Source: Aphanomyces cochlioides (lineage: Eukaryota; Oomycota; Saprolegniomycetes; Saprolegniales; Verrucalvaceae). From it: a stretch of DNA of 64,000 nt. Positions 11,928 to 22,117 of this stretch are shown here, piece by piece (position 1 is the first letter of the stretch; each line of letters opens with the position of its first letter). The stretch lies in contig JAHQRK010000007.1 in assembly GCA_019828595.1 (NCBI GenBank), forward strand, positions 2,666,001 through 2,730,000. Direction: 5' to 3'. Under the pieces are notes generated by a model that saw only the letters and a program-made list of their open reading frames with translations, was not told the DNA's origin and made no database searches. A program made the translations under genes and the position numbers.

Positions 11928-14900
11928 TCATGAAACGACGCTGTCAGGAATGATGTGTTGACGTAACCAGGGGTCCGAAGATAGATGCTTGAGCACATTG
12001 AATACCTTGGTGTATCCCTTCTTGAGAGGGAGATCAACCAGGAGCTGTTGTAGATGTAGCTTGATCAAAGAGGCTGCATGAATGGCAACTTCCATCGGAC
12101 TCTTCGCTGTGAGGTCGGGTCGAAAGGTGCGATCGGCACGTTGGAGCCATATTTGATAATACACGCAGGCTCGGACAATCGGCCAGATCTTCAGATAGCC
12201 ACGGATGTAGTATCCATCGGACGGCTTGGGCGTCTCGTAGAACATTTCCAGACACGTGGACGGAAAGGAACACTCGAGCAGTCGCTGGATTGTCTTGAAG
12301 GAATACCAAACAGATTGACCATATCCACAAGAGAACAAGAAATGCTCGTACGTCTCATTGACACGACAGAAGACACACGTCGGCTTGGGGTCTTGGTACT
12401 GAAACAGATATTGCATGGCGTTGGCGCGGAGAAGGGTCTTGAAAATGAACTCTCCATATCGAGGGAGAATGTGGTCGGGTTGGAGGAAGGCGGCAAGTTG
12501 GGTAAGGCGCTTGGGGTCTTCGTAAAAGTTGGATGGCAGGTTGAGATGCTTGGTAGGAAGAATGGACGAGCTGACAGCTGGAGAAGCTCTGATCTTAGCC
12601 GATTTCGAAGTCGCAAACGCCAACAAGATCGGACTCGAGTCAGGGTGAATCATCCAGTGCCATTCCATCCATTCAGAGCTTGGCGTCGGCAAGTGGAACA
12701 CGGGAGCATCCTCTTCAGAAACAATCTCAAACAATCGTGACAACTTGGTCACCAAGATTGAGATCCATTGTTTCGTTGGAGGGACAAAATTGGCTTGGCG
12801 GCAGGCACGGTTGATTTTGTCGAACAAGATCGAAGCTGGCCAAACTCGCTGACACGGAGTCAACAAATGCGACAACTTCGTGATGTGAAGCGAAGCCAAT
12901 ACATTGGCTTGGTCTTGCGTCGATGTAGAGCACTGATCGTATAGGTCTTCGAGTCCAGGCAGATACGAGTTGTGCCAAAGGGCAACATCCAAAGATGAGA
13001 TGTGATTTGGACAGCCGTACGGAGTCCAGCGAGATTCAAACCAGCTACTCAATAAGGCTTTCCACATTGGAGTGATATTGGGATTCTTGTACAGTTGTCT
13101 GATGAATGCAGAAGAGCCATTTGCCAAGAGGAGATCTCGGGGGGAACCCCATGGATGAAAAGCCTTCTCGAGGAGAGTATAGCCCGGCGTAATCCAGGCG
13201 GACATGGCAGACTTGCGGGGTGGGGTGGTGATGGCTTGAATGCATCTGATCATGACAGAGCGGTTGTGTTGTTGCCATAAAGCAAGTGCATGGTGCAGGC
13301 CTAAGCCACCGGACTTCTTCGGCATGAATATGATCTCCTTTTTGATCAAACGGAGGCCATGGACAGAGGAGGATGGGTTGATTTCTTCACCATGCATAAA
13401 TTGAAGCATGGCCTTGTCGATCTTTTTGGCCAGGTCTTTGTCGGCAGGGACAAAAGCCAGTTGGTACCATAACACAGGCAGACATATGCTGTGCAGGATA
13501 GTGACTTTTCCGGCCATGGTTCGAGCCTTGTAGAGCCACAAAGACAAGCGAGCCACAAACTTCTCAAACACGTAATTGAAACGTGCCAATGGAGAAAGAT
13601 TGGGCGCAACCAAGATACCAAGAGCCTTCACGGGACTGTCGGAAGTAACTTGTAGTGAGGCAAGGTTCCCATTCAACTGGCTGTAGGTCAGAATTTGGGT
13701 CTTGTCTACGTTGAGTCGGAAACCAGACTTGTCGCAAAAGGTTTGAACCAATGCAAGCTGCCGGTGGAGGCACGTCTCATTTGCCGCATAGAGTTGCGAG
13801 TCGTCGGCAAAGTAACTCCCAGTGTGGTAGCGATCCCCACACTTGATGCCATAGTTGGAGTGTTGCCGTAGGAGTTGGCACATCGGTTCCAAAGCGATCA
13901 CAAACAGAAGTGGCGACAGTGGATCACCTTGCAACACACCGCGTGAGATGTGAACTGGCTTGGACAAGAAGCCGTTCACCAAGATGCGAGACTTGCGGCC
14001 CGAGTACAGTACGCGAACCATGTCAACAAAGGTTTCGGGAAAGCCATAGTGACGGAGGACGCGGAGCAAGTACGCGTGGTCCACGCGATCAAAAGCTTTC
14101 TCAAAGTCAAGCAGTGCCACCATCGAGGACGGACTGTGTAGTTTGATGTGGTGCAGCATGTCATCCAGTCGTGCAATATTGGTTTGGATATTGCTTCGAC
14201 GGATAAAGCCTTGCTGGTCCGGGTGGATGATGTGTCGAATGTGGCGCTGGAGTCGATAAGCCAGAATACTCGTCAGGATTTTCACATCCGTGTTGAGTAG
14301 GCTAATGGGCCGATAGTTCTTGGCTTGTGACTTGGGGCCTTTCTTGTGCAGCAACACCAGCGTACTGACAAGTTGCATGGGAGTCAAGCGAGGGTGAGAA
14401 TGGAGCTGGTGTGTGAATAGCAGCTCCAATACCAACGACCACTTGTGAGGTGCAAGTTTGAGGACTTCGAATGGCAGAGCGTTGGGACCTGGCGCTGAGT
14501 TCGAACTGCTGTGTCGAATAGCATGATAGAACTCGTTGGCGCGCAAGGGAGCCGACAGCTCTTTCTGGGCTTGCTCTGGCAGTTGCTTGTGTCGAGTCAA
14601 TGGGGTCAGAAATGACGGCACTTCGTCTCCAGATCGCCGCACCTCGGGAGCTGCAAACAAGTCCTTGTAGTAGTCGACCAGGACGTCAGACATGCCTTGT
14701 TGATTGGAGACAACATTTCCATTGACATCCACCAACTCTTTGAAGACTGTCTTCTTCAAGGGGGTAGGGACAGGGGACATGAAGTGGAACTTGGACGAGC
14801 GCTCTGCTTTGTACAAGTGAAGTTGGAACGCCTGGTCTTGACGAAACTGCTTGTCTCGATCTTGCAGCTCGTGAATTTGCTTTTGAAGGTCTCGCACTCG

Positions 14901-15983
14901 ATCCACCAGCACTGCATCTTGACGCATGTTGGGGACTTGCAAAAGCGAAGCGATCTCGACAGCTAACTTCTTCAACGGCAGATGTTGTTTCTCCAATCGT
15001 TGAGAATGGAATTCTTTGAGTTGGGAGCGGATATCATTGACCAGCATGTCGTAGGCCTTGGAGATATTGTGGAATGTTGGAGACTTGTCCAAAAATCGAT
15101 CCAGACATCCATGAACAATCTCGGCCGCTCGTGGTAGACGAAGTAGCCAAGTTGGAGCTTTCCATGATCCAGAGCCATGGCGCAATGTTTGACGCTTTGA
15201 GATGATACGACAAGCCACGTGGTCAGCCTGTGGAACGTGTGGCATGTGCGTCGCCTTCCAATGACGAAGACCCGCCAAGGTGGACGAACAAAAGATGTAG
15301 TCAAGTCGGTTGGTGAGTGTGGGACTTGTGAAGGCTCGTGCCACGGGGTTTTGACGGCGAAACAGATCCACCAGAGACAAACTGTGCATCCATTGTTCCA
15401 GTTGAAGGGTGCCGGCCATGGTGGAGGTACTGGGTCTCAACGAATCCAAATCTTTGTTGAGAGTGCAGTTGAAATCTCCTCCAACAATGTGGAGCGCATG
15501 TGGAGGAAAGTCGCGTGGCAATTCTTCGAAGTAACTTGCTCGTTCTTGGAAGGCTGCCGGCGCATAGATATTGTGGAGAACGACTGTCAGTGGACCCAGA
15601 GTACATCGCACTTGTAGATAACGACCACGAAGCACTGGGTTGTCATGAGGGACTTGAGTGGCGTTCTTCAAAGGAGAGTGAGGATGTATCAACGTAGCCA
15701 GACCTCCAGTGGCTGGCGACGTGGATACTTCAGGGTAAATAGGCTCTTCAAAGAACAAAGAGCCTTCGTGGTTTGTGATGCGTTGCCAATGGAACGCAAC
15801 ACGGTCGTGGAGACTTGGCGTGCGGAAACGGGTTTCTTGGATAAAGGAAACGTCGTGAACACTTGATAGTTTGTCGAGGATGTACCGATGACTGTTGGAG
15901 AAGCCATTGGTGTTGAGGGAGATGATTTGTGGGTCCCAGTCCACGAGTTCAGTTGGGACATCGGAGAAGTTGTTGTCAATCAT
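11928..15983 (-). CDS. ORF2 of copy D: endonuclease-reverse transcriptase polyprotein, intact (1351 aa)
   Basis: Drives target-primed reverse transcription in the nucleus: the endonuclease nicks the target and the RT copies the element RNA from that nick. Domains: APE-like endonuclease, residues about 15-260 (LNTNG 23-27, QET 49-51, GGDFN 168-172, LDYIF from 227, ADH 253-255); linker with a charged, probably helical stretch about 300-400; RT about 450-780 with NYRPIS (556), LDFEKAFD (catalytic Asp 626), QGDPLSP (685) and FADD (Asp 727, 728); a C-terminal region with a C-X2-C-X7-H-X4-C knuckle at 1203-1219. ATG at 15983 is chosen over the GTG one codon upstream. No RNase H domain is evident. 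The frame is fully open, so the protein could be active; ORF1 of the same copy is frameshifted. Confidence 0.95.
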   Translation of the reverse strand: MIDNNFSDVPTELVDWDPQIISLNTNGFSNSHRYILDKLSSVHDVSFIQETRFRTPSLHDRVAFHWQRITNHEGSLFFEEPIYPEVSTSPATGGLATLIHPHSPLKNATQVPHDNPVLRGRYLQVRCTLGPLTVVLHNIYAPAAFQERASYFEELPRDFPPHALHIVGGDFNCTLNKDLDSLRPSTSTMAGTLQLEQWMHSLSLVDLFRRQNPVARAFTSPTLTNRLDYIFCSSTLAGLRHWKATHMPHVPQADHVACRIISKRQTLRHGSGSWKAPTWLLRLPRAAEIVHGCLDRFLDKSPTFHNISKAYDMLVNDIRSQLKEFHSQRLEKQHLPLKKLAVEIASLLQVPNMRQDAVLVDRVRDLQKQIHELQDRDKQFRQDQAFQLHLYKAERSSKFHFMSPVPTPLKKTVFKELVDVNGNVVSNQQGMSDVLVDYYKDLFAAPEVRRSGDEVPSFLTPLTRHKQLPEQAQKELSAPLRANEFYHAIRHSSSNSAPGPNALPFEVLKLAPHKWSLVLELLFTHQLHSHPRLTPMQLVSTLVLLHKKGPKSQAKNYRPISLLNTDVKILTSILAYRLQRHIRHIIHPDQQGFIRRSNIQTNIARLDDMLHHIKLHSPSSMVALLDFEKAFDRVDHAYLLRVLRHYGFPETFVDMVRVLYSGRKSRILVNGFLSKPVHISRGVLQGDPLSPLLFVIALEPMCQLLRQHSNYGIKCGDRYHTGSYFADDSQLYAANETCLHRQLALVQTFCDKSGFRLNVDKTQILTYSQLNGNLASLQVTSDSPVKALGILVAPNLSPLARFNYVFEKFVARLSLWLYKARTMAGKVTILHSICLPVLWYQLAFVPADKDLAKKIDKAMLQFMHGEEINPSSSVHGLRLIKKEIIFMPKKSGGLGLHHALALWQQHNRSVMIRCIQAITTPPRKSAMSAWITPGYTLLEKAFHPWGSPRDLLLANGSSAFIRQLYKNPNITPMWKALLSSWFESRWTPYGCPNHISSLDVALWHNSYLPGLEDLYDQCSTSTQDQANVLASLHITKLSHLLTPCQRVWPASILFDKINRACRQANFVPPTKQWISILVTKLSRLFEIVSEEDAPVFHLPTPSSEWMEWHWMIHPDSSPILLAFATSKSAKIRASPAVSSSILPTKHLNLPSNFYEDPKRLTQLAAFLQPDHILPRYGEFIFKTLLRANAMQYLFQYQDPKPTCVFCRVNETYEHFLFSCGYGQSVWYSFKTIQRLLECSFPSTCLEMFYETPKPSDGYYIRGYLKIWPIVRACVYYQIWLQRADRTFRPDLTAKSPMEVAIHAASLIKLHLQQLLVDLPLKKGYTKVFNVLKHLSSDPWLRQHIIPDSVVS

Positions 15984-16061
15984 CACGAGTACAGATGAAA
16001 ATGAGTAGAATGGAGGGGTCAGAGGGGAGGTTGAAATGGATTGAAGCAGGGGATAGAAGCC

Positions 16062-19000
16062 TTAGAGTTGATCGTCCTCCAAATCGAGGGGATCAATTTC
16101 GTCGGCGTTCATGGAGTGGTGAGCTTTGCTGCAGAGCTCGTCGATGTGGTAATTGTTGGTGATGCTTTTGAGCATCGAGATGGCCGACAAGACGGGAGCC
16201 GGCAAAGTGAACTTCTCGAGATTGTCGCTGAAGTTTTCGATCAAAGCAAACAGCGACCAGTCCGTCAAGCAGTTGGTGTCAGGCAATCTTGTTGCTTCTT
16301 GGTTCAATAGAACAGCCAGTGCCTCCGAGTTTGTGTAGAGGTCTGGGGCCCGATTTGAGAGGAATAAGTCAATCGTAGCAAGTGCAAAGAGGATGCGCTT
16401 GATCTCTGGTATGTCCGTGGTCAATTCTTCCAAGATTTCTGACGGGTGAATCTTGTATTGAGCCATGAAGTTGACGTGATGTTTGTAGTTGTGAGGCTTG
16501 CCTTGAGCTTTTAACAAAGCCATCTTGCGCTCAATAGTCTTGGTTGCAACAAGTGACTGAAACAAACTGAGGTCTTCATCTTGTGCGTACATAGCATGTG
16601 CAACGAGCTGAGGATCATCTCGCAAAATGCGTTGACATTCGGTGATACTGCCTTCGACTTTCTTGTCTCGAATGATCTTCTTCGCCAATTCGAGGTGGGC
16701 TGCAGCAGACTTGTTAAGTCGTTGTTTCTTCGCTTTGCCTTTGGTCTTTTTCGGGCGTGGCGCACTTGAATCTTCCAATACAATTCGAGGCACTGCAAAG
16801 TCTTCAAACGAGAGTTCCACGTCGTCTTCTTCGAGGATATGAAAACGGTTGGATGTCGGCAGGGGATCCAAACGTGGGGACGAAGGCAAAGTACGTTTTG
16901 GAGCTGGTCCAGACCGGTAGCCCGTTACCAATTGAAGGTCCAGCGAGTTCTTGGGCTGCTCACTTGGTGGAGCAAGAGCGGGCGATTCGTTGGTAGACAT
17001 TTCCACATCTTCTTGTTGTTTGTCTTGTCCATTGTTGTTAGGGGGATCGCTGTCACCAGACATATCGACATCAGAGCCATGAGAAGGAGCTGTTGGCTGT
17101 GGTTGTTCATCTTGACCATCTTCAGATGCCTCAGTTGAGTCGGCCTTGCCTTCCGCATTTGTTCCAGGGTCTTGATCATGATCGTCTCCATCATGTTCAG
17201 GTTCTTTTTCTCCTGACGGAGGAGATTTTGCCGCTGCCTTGGCCGCTTTTGCCTTCGCTTTTTCAGCCTTGGCCTCTGCACGTCGTGAAACAATCGACGG
17301 AGGCAATGTCTTGTTCAGAGCAGCGATCTTGTGCTGAAACACGACGACAAAAGGCTGACCCGACGGATCCGTAATGGTGATTTCGCGTAGTGCGTCGCCG
17401 GATTTTGGCACCAGCACTGCAGGAGGCGCAGACGACTTGAAAATGACTCTCAAATGCGGCGACTTGATGTTCTGACCAGCAGTAGGGTTGAATGCTGCTA
17501 TCACTGACTGGTCAATGCAGCCATTTTCTTGACAATTGCCTTGGCCATCGAAGGGTGACTGACCTTGTTGAACGTAACGTAGTAGTTGTTGCCATAACGC
17601 GAGTATTTGGGAACCAGGAAGTCTTTGCCACCAAGTCGAAACGTTGTGCCTCCCATTTCCACGCACGTAGACAAGTTGTAACTTGAGATCACAATGGTCT
17701 GTGGGTTCTTCTTGTGGATCAAAATGTTCGGAAATTTGGAGCCCCATAACGAACCAGGATTTTCCTTGACAAATTGATCGCAGATGACTTTTTCGGACCA
17801 GTCCTTGTAGGCTTCGCCCAACTTGACTGTGAGCTCGTACACTTGGGACTGGGGGGTGAGCAAAATGTTTTCAATGAAGGCGTCCATGTCACCAGAGTCT
17901 TTGTAGAATGCGTCCGCCATGGCCTCGCATCGCGCAATATCGTCATCGGCAATAGCATGAGCACCAGTGTTGCGATGTTTCGCGCCTTTGGGGGCATTGC
18001 CTTGCTTGGAATCTTTCTTGGACGAAGCTGAATCCTTGCCGGGAGTCTTTTGCGTCCATGGATTGGCCTTTTCAGCGTTTTGTTGCTCTTGATCGCCTTG
18101 TATTTTGTCTGCCGCGGTAGGAGGATCAACAGCGCCATTTCCTTGAGCAACGGATTTGTCGACAATGTCTTGATTTGACTGGTCATTGTCATTGTTTGTC
18201 GATTGTTCCTCTTGAATAACTTCTCCAGGAGTATCACACGGCTTCGCTTGGCCGTTAATGTCGCCTGACCCATCAACCTCAGAGTGAATTTGAGTATTTC
18301 CCTCGTCGGTTAAGGCCTCGGTTTCAGTAGAATCCTTCCCTTCGGCGTCTCCAGAGACCATATCCACGTCCTCTTGAGATTTTTCTTCTTCCTCTCCCGT
18401 TCTAGGAGGCTCAGCACAGGGGGCGACGCGGTTGGTGGCTGCTGGCTCAGTCCCATTGGTCACGAGAAAGGCCGGGGCCAGACCCCCAGTGACAGGGGTA
18501 GAAGGGGAATCCATGCCATCCCCGCAGCACGGTGACTGGGGTACACCATTGCTCCGGCGAGAACCCAAATCGGGATACCGCCCCCGCCCCTCCGAAGAGG
18601 CCCCTGGGGGGAAGTAGACAGAACCGCAGGGTGTGCCCATAGGGGGGGCCCTCGTAGCCTCTAGGGCTGGCATGGACCCCGTTTTCTCGCCGCCTTCACT
18701 GGGGATCGACTCCAATTGGAGTCCAGGGAAGCAGCCACCACAGGCACAAGGCCCCAGTGGTTCGCCCTCCTGAGTGAGGGCTTCGCTAGACAAGTTAACG
18801 ACAGTGGTCTGGGGGTCAACCACTGCTGACCCACTGAGGTTGACCCCCCCTGGAACTCCGGCGAGTGGAGCACCAGGTGAAGCGCTGGGGGAGCGAGACG
18901 CAGATTGGTCTCCAGAGACGCTGTTGGGGTCGAACTCGACCTCCACTTCGGCCCTAGGGTTAGGTGTAGAGACATTACTCACACCACTTCCGCCATCCTG

Positions 19001-19102
19001 ATTGGACGACGAAAGTGGGTGAGGTGATACAATACCTGGAATGATGGTGACTCCGAGAGTGTTGGTCTCACGGAGCTCGGAACAGCTGTTGGCGTTGGAC
19101 AT
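16062..19102 (-). pseudogene. ORF1 of copy D, one base missing (about 1013 aa family protein)
   Basis: ATG at 19102, TAA at 16062. A single T is missing near 17509 (ACTGGTC where other copies have ACTTGGTC), splitting the frame into an N-terminal part of about 530 codons and a C-terminal part. Apart from this the gene is complete. Read without a break upstream, the N-terminal frame is also open through the 61-nt 5' UTR into the interrupted ORF2 of copy C, giving a chance 617-codon fusion frame starting at 19354. ORF1 layout is described under copy F. Confidence 0.9.
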
Positions 19103-19142
19103 TTTGAGCGCGGCGGCACTTGATAACTTCTTGACTTGAGGG

Positions 19143-19163
19143 GTACGAGGCAAATTCGGAAGT
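19143..19163 (-). repeat. 5'-terminal 21 nt of D, complementary to its own 3' UTR
   Basis: The plus strand here reads GTACGAGGCAAATT followed by CGGAAGT. The 3' UTR (sense) contains GTACGAGGCAAATT followed by AGTAAGT. The arms differ at two of 21 positions and the match begins at the very first base of the element. In RNA the two ends of the transcript could pair. Confidence 0.88.
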
Positions 19164-19164
19164 A

Positions 19165-19351
19165 CAACACGGTCGTGGAGACTTGGCGTGCGGAAACGGG
19201 TTTCTTGGATAAAGGAAACGTCGTGAACACTTGATAGTTTGTCGAGGATGTACCGATGACTGTTGGAGAAGCCATTGGTGTTGAGGGAGATGATTTGTGG
19301 GTCCCAGTCCACGAGTTCAGTTGGGACATCGGAGAAGTTGCTGTCAATCAT
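19165..19351 (-). pseudogene. ORF2 N-terminus of copy C, separated from its body by D
   Basis: Encodes MIDSNFSDVPTEL... up to SLHDRV, including the LNTNG and QET endonuclease motifs. Position 4 is Ser where other copies have Asn. The remainder is at 7898-11781. Confidence 0.9.
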
Positions 19352-19429
19352 CACGAGTACAGATGAAAATGAGTAGAATGGAGGGGTGAGAGGGGAGGTT
19401 GAAATGGATTGAAGCAGGGGATAGAAGCC

Positions 19430-22108
19430 TTAGAGTTGATCGTCCTCCAAATCGAGGGGATCAATTTCGTCGGCGTTCATGGAGTGGTGAGCTTTGCTGC
19501 AGAGCTCGTCGATGTGGTAATTGTTGGTGATGCTTTTGAGCATCGAGATGGCCGACAAGACGGGAGCCGGCAAAGTGAACTTCTCGAGATTGTCGCTGAA
19601 GTTTTCGATCAAAGCAAACAGCGACCAGTCCGTCAAGCAGTTGGTGTCAGGCAATCTTGTTGCTTCTTGGTTCAATAGAACAGCCAGTGCCTCCGAGTTT
19701 GTGTAGAGGTCTGGGGCCCGATTTGAGAGGAATAAGTCAATCGTAGCAAGTGCAAAGAGGATGCGCTTGATCTCTGGTATGTCCGTGGTCAATTCTTCCA
19801 AGATTTCTGACGGGTGAATCTTGTATTGAGCCATGAAGTTGACGTGATGTTTGTAGTTGTGAGGCTTGCCTTGAGCTTTTAACAAAGCCATCTTGCGCTC
19901 AATAGTCTTGGTTGCAACAAGTGACTGAAACAAACTGAGGTCTTCATCTTGTGCGTACATAGCATGTGCAACGAGCTGAGGATCATCTCGCAAAATGCGT
20001 TGACATTCGGTGATACTGCCTTCGACTTTCTTGTCTCGAATGATCTTCTTCGCCAATTCGAGGTGGGCTGCAGCAGACTTGTTAAGTCGTTGTTTCTTCG
20101 CTTTGCCTTTGGTCTTTTTCGGGCGTGGCGCACTTGAATCTTCCAATACAATTCGAGGCACTGCAAAGTCTTCAAACGAGAGTTCCACGTCGTCTTCTTC
20201 GAGGATATGAAAACGGTTGGATGTCGGCAGGGGATCCAAACGTGGGGACGAAGGCAAAGTACGTTTTGGAGCTGGTCCAGACCGGTAGCCCGTTACCAAT
20301 TGAAGGTCCAGCGAGTTCTTGGGCTGCTCACTTGGTGGAGCAAGAGCGGGCGATTCGTTGGTAGACATTTCCACATCTTCTTGTTGTTTGTCTTGTCCAT
20401 TGTTGTTAGGGGGATCGCTGTCACCAGACATATCGACATCAGAGCCATGAGAAGGAGCTGTTGGCTGTGGTTGTTCATCTTGACGATCTCCAGATGCCTC
20501 AGTTGAGTCGGCCTCGCCTTCCGCATTTGTTCCAGGGTCTTGATCATGATCGTCTCCATCATGTTCAGGTTCTTTTTCTCCTGACGGAGGAGATTTTGCC
20601 GCTGCCTTGGCCGCTTTTGCCTTCGCTTTTTCAGCCTTGGCCTCTGCACGTCGTGAAACAATCGACGGAGGCAATGTCTTGTTCAGAGCAGCGATCTTGT
20701 GCTGAAACACGACGACAAAAGGCTGACCCGACGGATCCGTAATGGTGATTTCGCGTAGTGCGTCGCCGGATTTTGGCACCAGCACTGCAGGAGGCGCAGA
20801 CGACTTGAAAATGACTCTCAAATGCGGCGACTTGATGTTCTGACCAGCAGTAGGGTTGAATGCTGCTATCACTGACTTGGTCAATGCAGCCATTTTCTTG
20901 ACAATTGCCTTGGCCATCGAAGGGTGACTCACCTTGTTGAACGTAACGTAGTAGTTGTTGCCATAACGCGAGTATTTGGGAACCAGGAAGTCTTTGCCAC
21001 CAAGTCGAAACGTTGTGCCTCCCATTTCCACGCACGTAGACAAGTTGTAACTTGAGATCACAATGGTCTGTGGGTTCTTCTTGTGGATCAAAATGTTCGG
21101 AAATTTGGAGCCCCATAACGAACCAGGATTTTCCTTGACAAATTGATCGCAGATGACTTTTTCGGACCAGTCCTTGTAGGCTTCGCCCAACTTGACTGTG
21201 AGCTCGTACACTTGGGACTGGGGAGTGAGCAAAATGTTTTCAATGAAGGCGTCCATGTCACCAGAGTCTTTGTAGAATGCGTCCGCCATGGCCTCGCATC
21301 GCGCAATATCGTCATCGGCAATAGCATGAGCACCAGTGTTGCGATGTTTCGCGCCTTTGGGGGCATTGCCTTGCTTGGAATCTTTCTTGGACGAAGCTGA
21401 ATCCTTGCCGGGAGTCTTTTGCGTCCATGGATTGGCCTTTTCAGCGTTTTGTTGCTCTTGATCGCCTTGTATTTTGTCTGCCGCGGTAGGAGGATCAACA
21501 GCGCCATTTCCTTGAGCAACGGATTTGTCGACAATGTCTTGATTTGACTGGTCATTGTCATTGTTTGTCGATTGTTCCTCTTGAATAACTTCTCCAGGAG
21601 TATCACACGGCTTCGCTTGGCCGTTAATGTCGCCTGACCCATCAACCTCAGAGTGAATTTGAGTATTTCCCTCGTCGGTTAAGGCCTCGGTTTCAGTAGA
21701 ATCCTTCCCCTCGGCGTCTCCAGAGACCATATCCACGTCCTCTTGAGATTTTTCTTCTTCCTCTCCCGTTCTAGGAGGCTCAGCACAGGGGGCGACGCGG
21801 TTGGTGGCTGCTGGCTCAGTCCCATTGGTCACGAGAAAGGCCGGGGCCAGACCCCCAGTGACAGGGGTAGAAGGGGAATCCATGCCATCCCCGCAGCACG
21901 GTGACTGGGGTACACCATTGCTCCGGCGAGAACCCAAATCGGGATACCGCCCCCGCCCCTCCGAAGAGGCCCCTGGGGGGAAGTAGACAGAACCGCAGGG
22001 TGTGCCCATAGGGGGGGCCCTCGTAGCCTCTAGGGCTGGCATGGACCCCGTTTTCTCGCCGCCTTCACTGGGGATCGACTCCAATTGGAGTCCAGGGAAG
22101 CAGCCACC
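19430..22108 (-). pseudogene. ORF1 of copy C, 5' truncated, otherwise open
   Basis: Open from the junction at 22108 to TAA at 19430, about 890 codons, without frameshift. The first roughly 130 residues are missing. By chance the frame stays open into the antisense of F's start (to 22165), which adds residues that are not ORF1. Contains the palindrome GACTCCAATTGGAGTC at 22077-22092, about 15 bp from the breakpoint. Confidence 0.88.
22077..22092. repeat. 16-bp perfect palindrome in the ORF1 5' region
   Basis: GACTCCAATTGGAGTC, present in copies that retain this part of ORF1 (also 22497-22512 in F). Both unusual junctions of the left half (P/C at 7753 and C/F at 22107) fall within about 20 bp of this element position. 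Confidence 0.85.
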
Positions 22109-22117
22109 GCGCTCAAA

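Larger units (their letters stand above)
11782..19163 (-). mobile_element. Full-length LINE copy D (7382 bp)
   Basis: The one uninterrupted full-length copy: 5' end at 19163, ORF1, 78-nt gap, ORF2, 3' UTR, 3' end at 11782, perfect 14-bp TSD on both sides. It is inserted in the endonuclease coding part of C in the same orientation. It can serve as the reference for element structure, with ORF2 intact and a single base missing from ORF1. Confidence 0.97.
19165..22108 (-). mobile_element. LINE copy C, 5' part (continuation after D)
   Basis: Starts with the right TSD of D, then the first codons of ORF2 (ATG 19351), the gap and ORF1 up to codon about 130. It ends at 22107/22108 in sense GGTGGCTGCTTCC, where plus-strand F begins, with CC common to both. 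If F inserted here, the TSD on the far side of F should begin with about 15 bases ending in CAGCCACC; what follows F at 29439 is different sequence, so this junction is not a simple insertion pair. Confidence 0.88.

Noticed and set aside
1..22108. Simple head-to-tail tandem duplication of one unit
   Set aside because: Joints occur at different element positions, orientations are mixed and TSDs flank individual copies, which fits serial insertion, not unequal duplication.
7316..22108. Twin-priming inversion explaining the P (plus) and C (minus) pair
   Set aside because: The inverted 5' piece would have to lie at the 5' side of C. P lies at its 3' side and has a TSD half and 5' end of its own.
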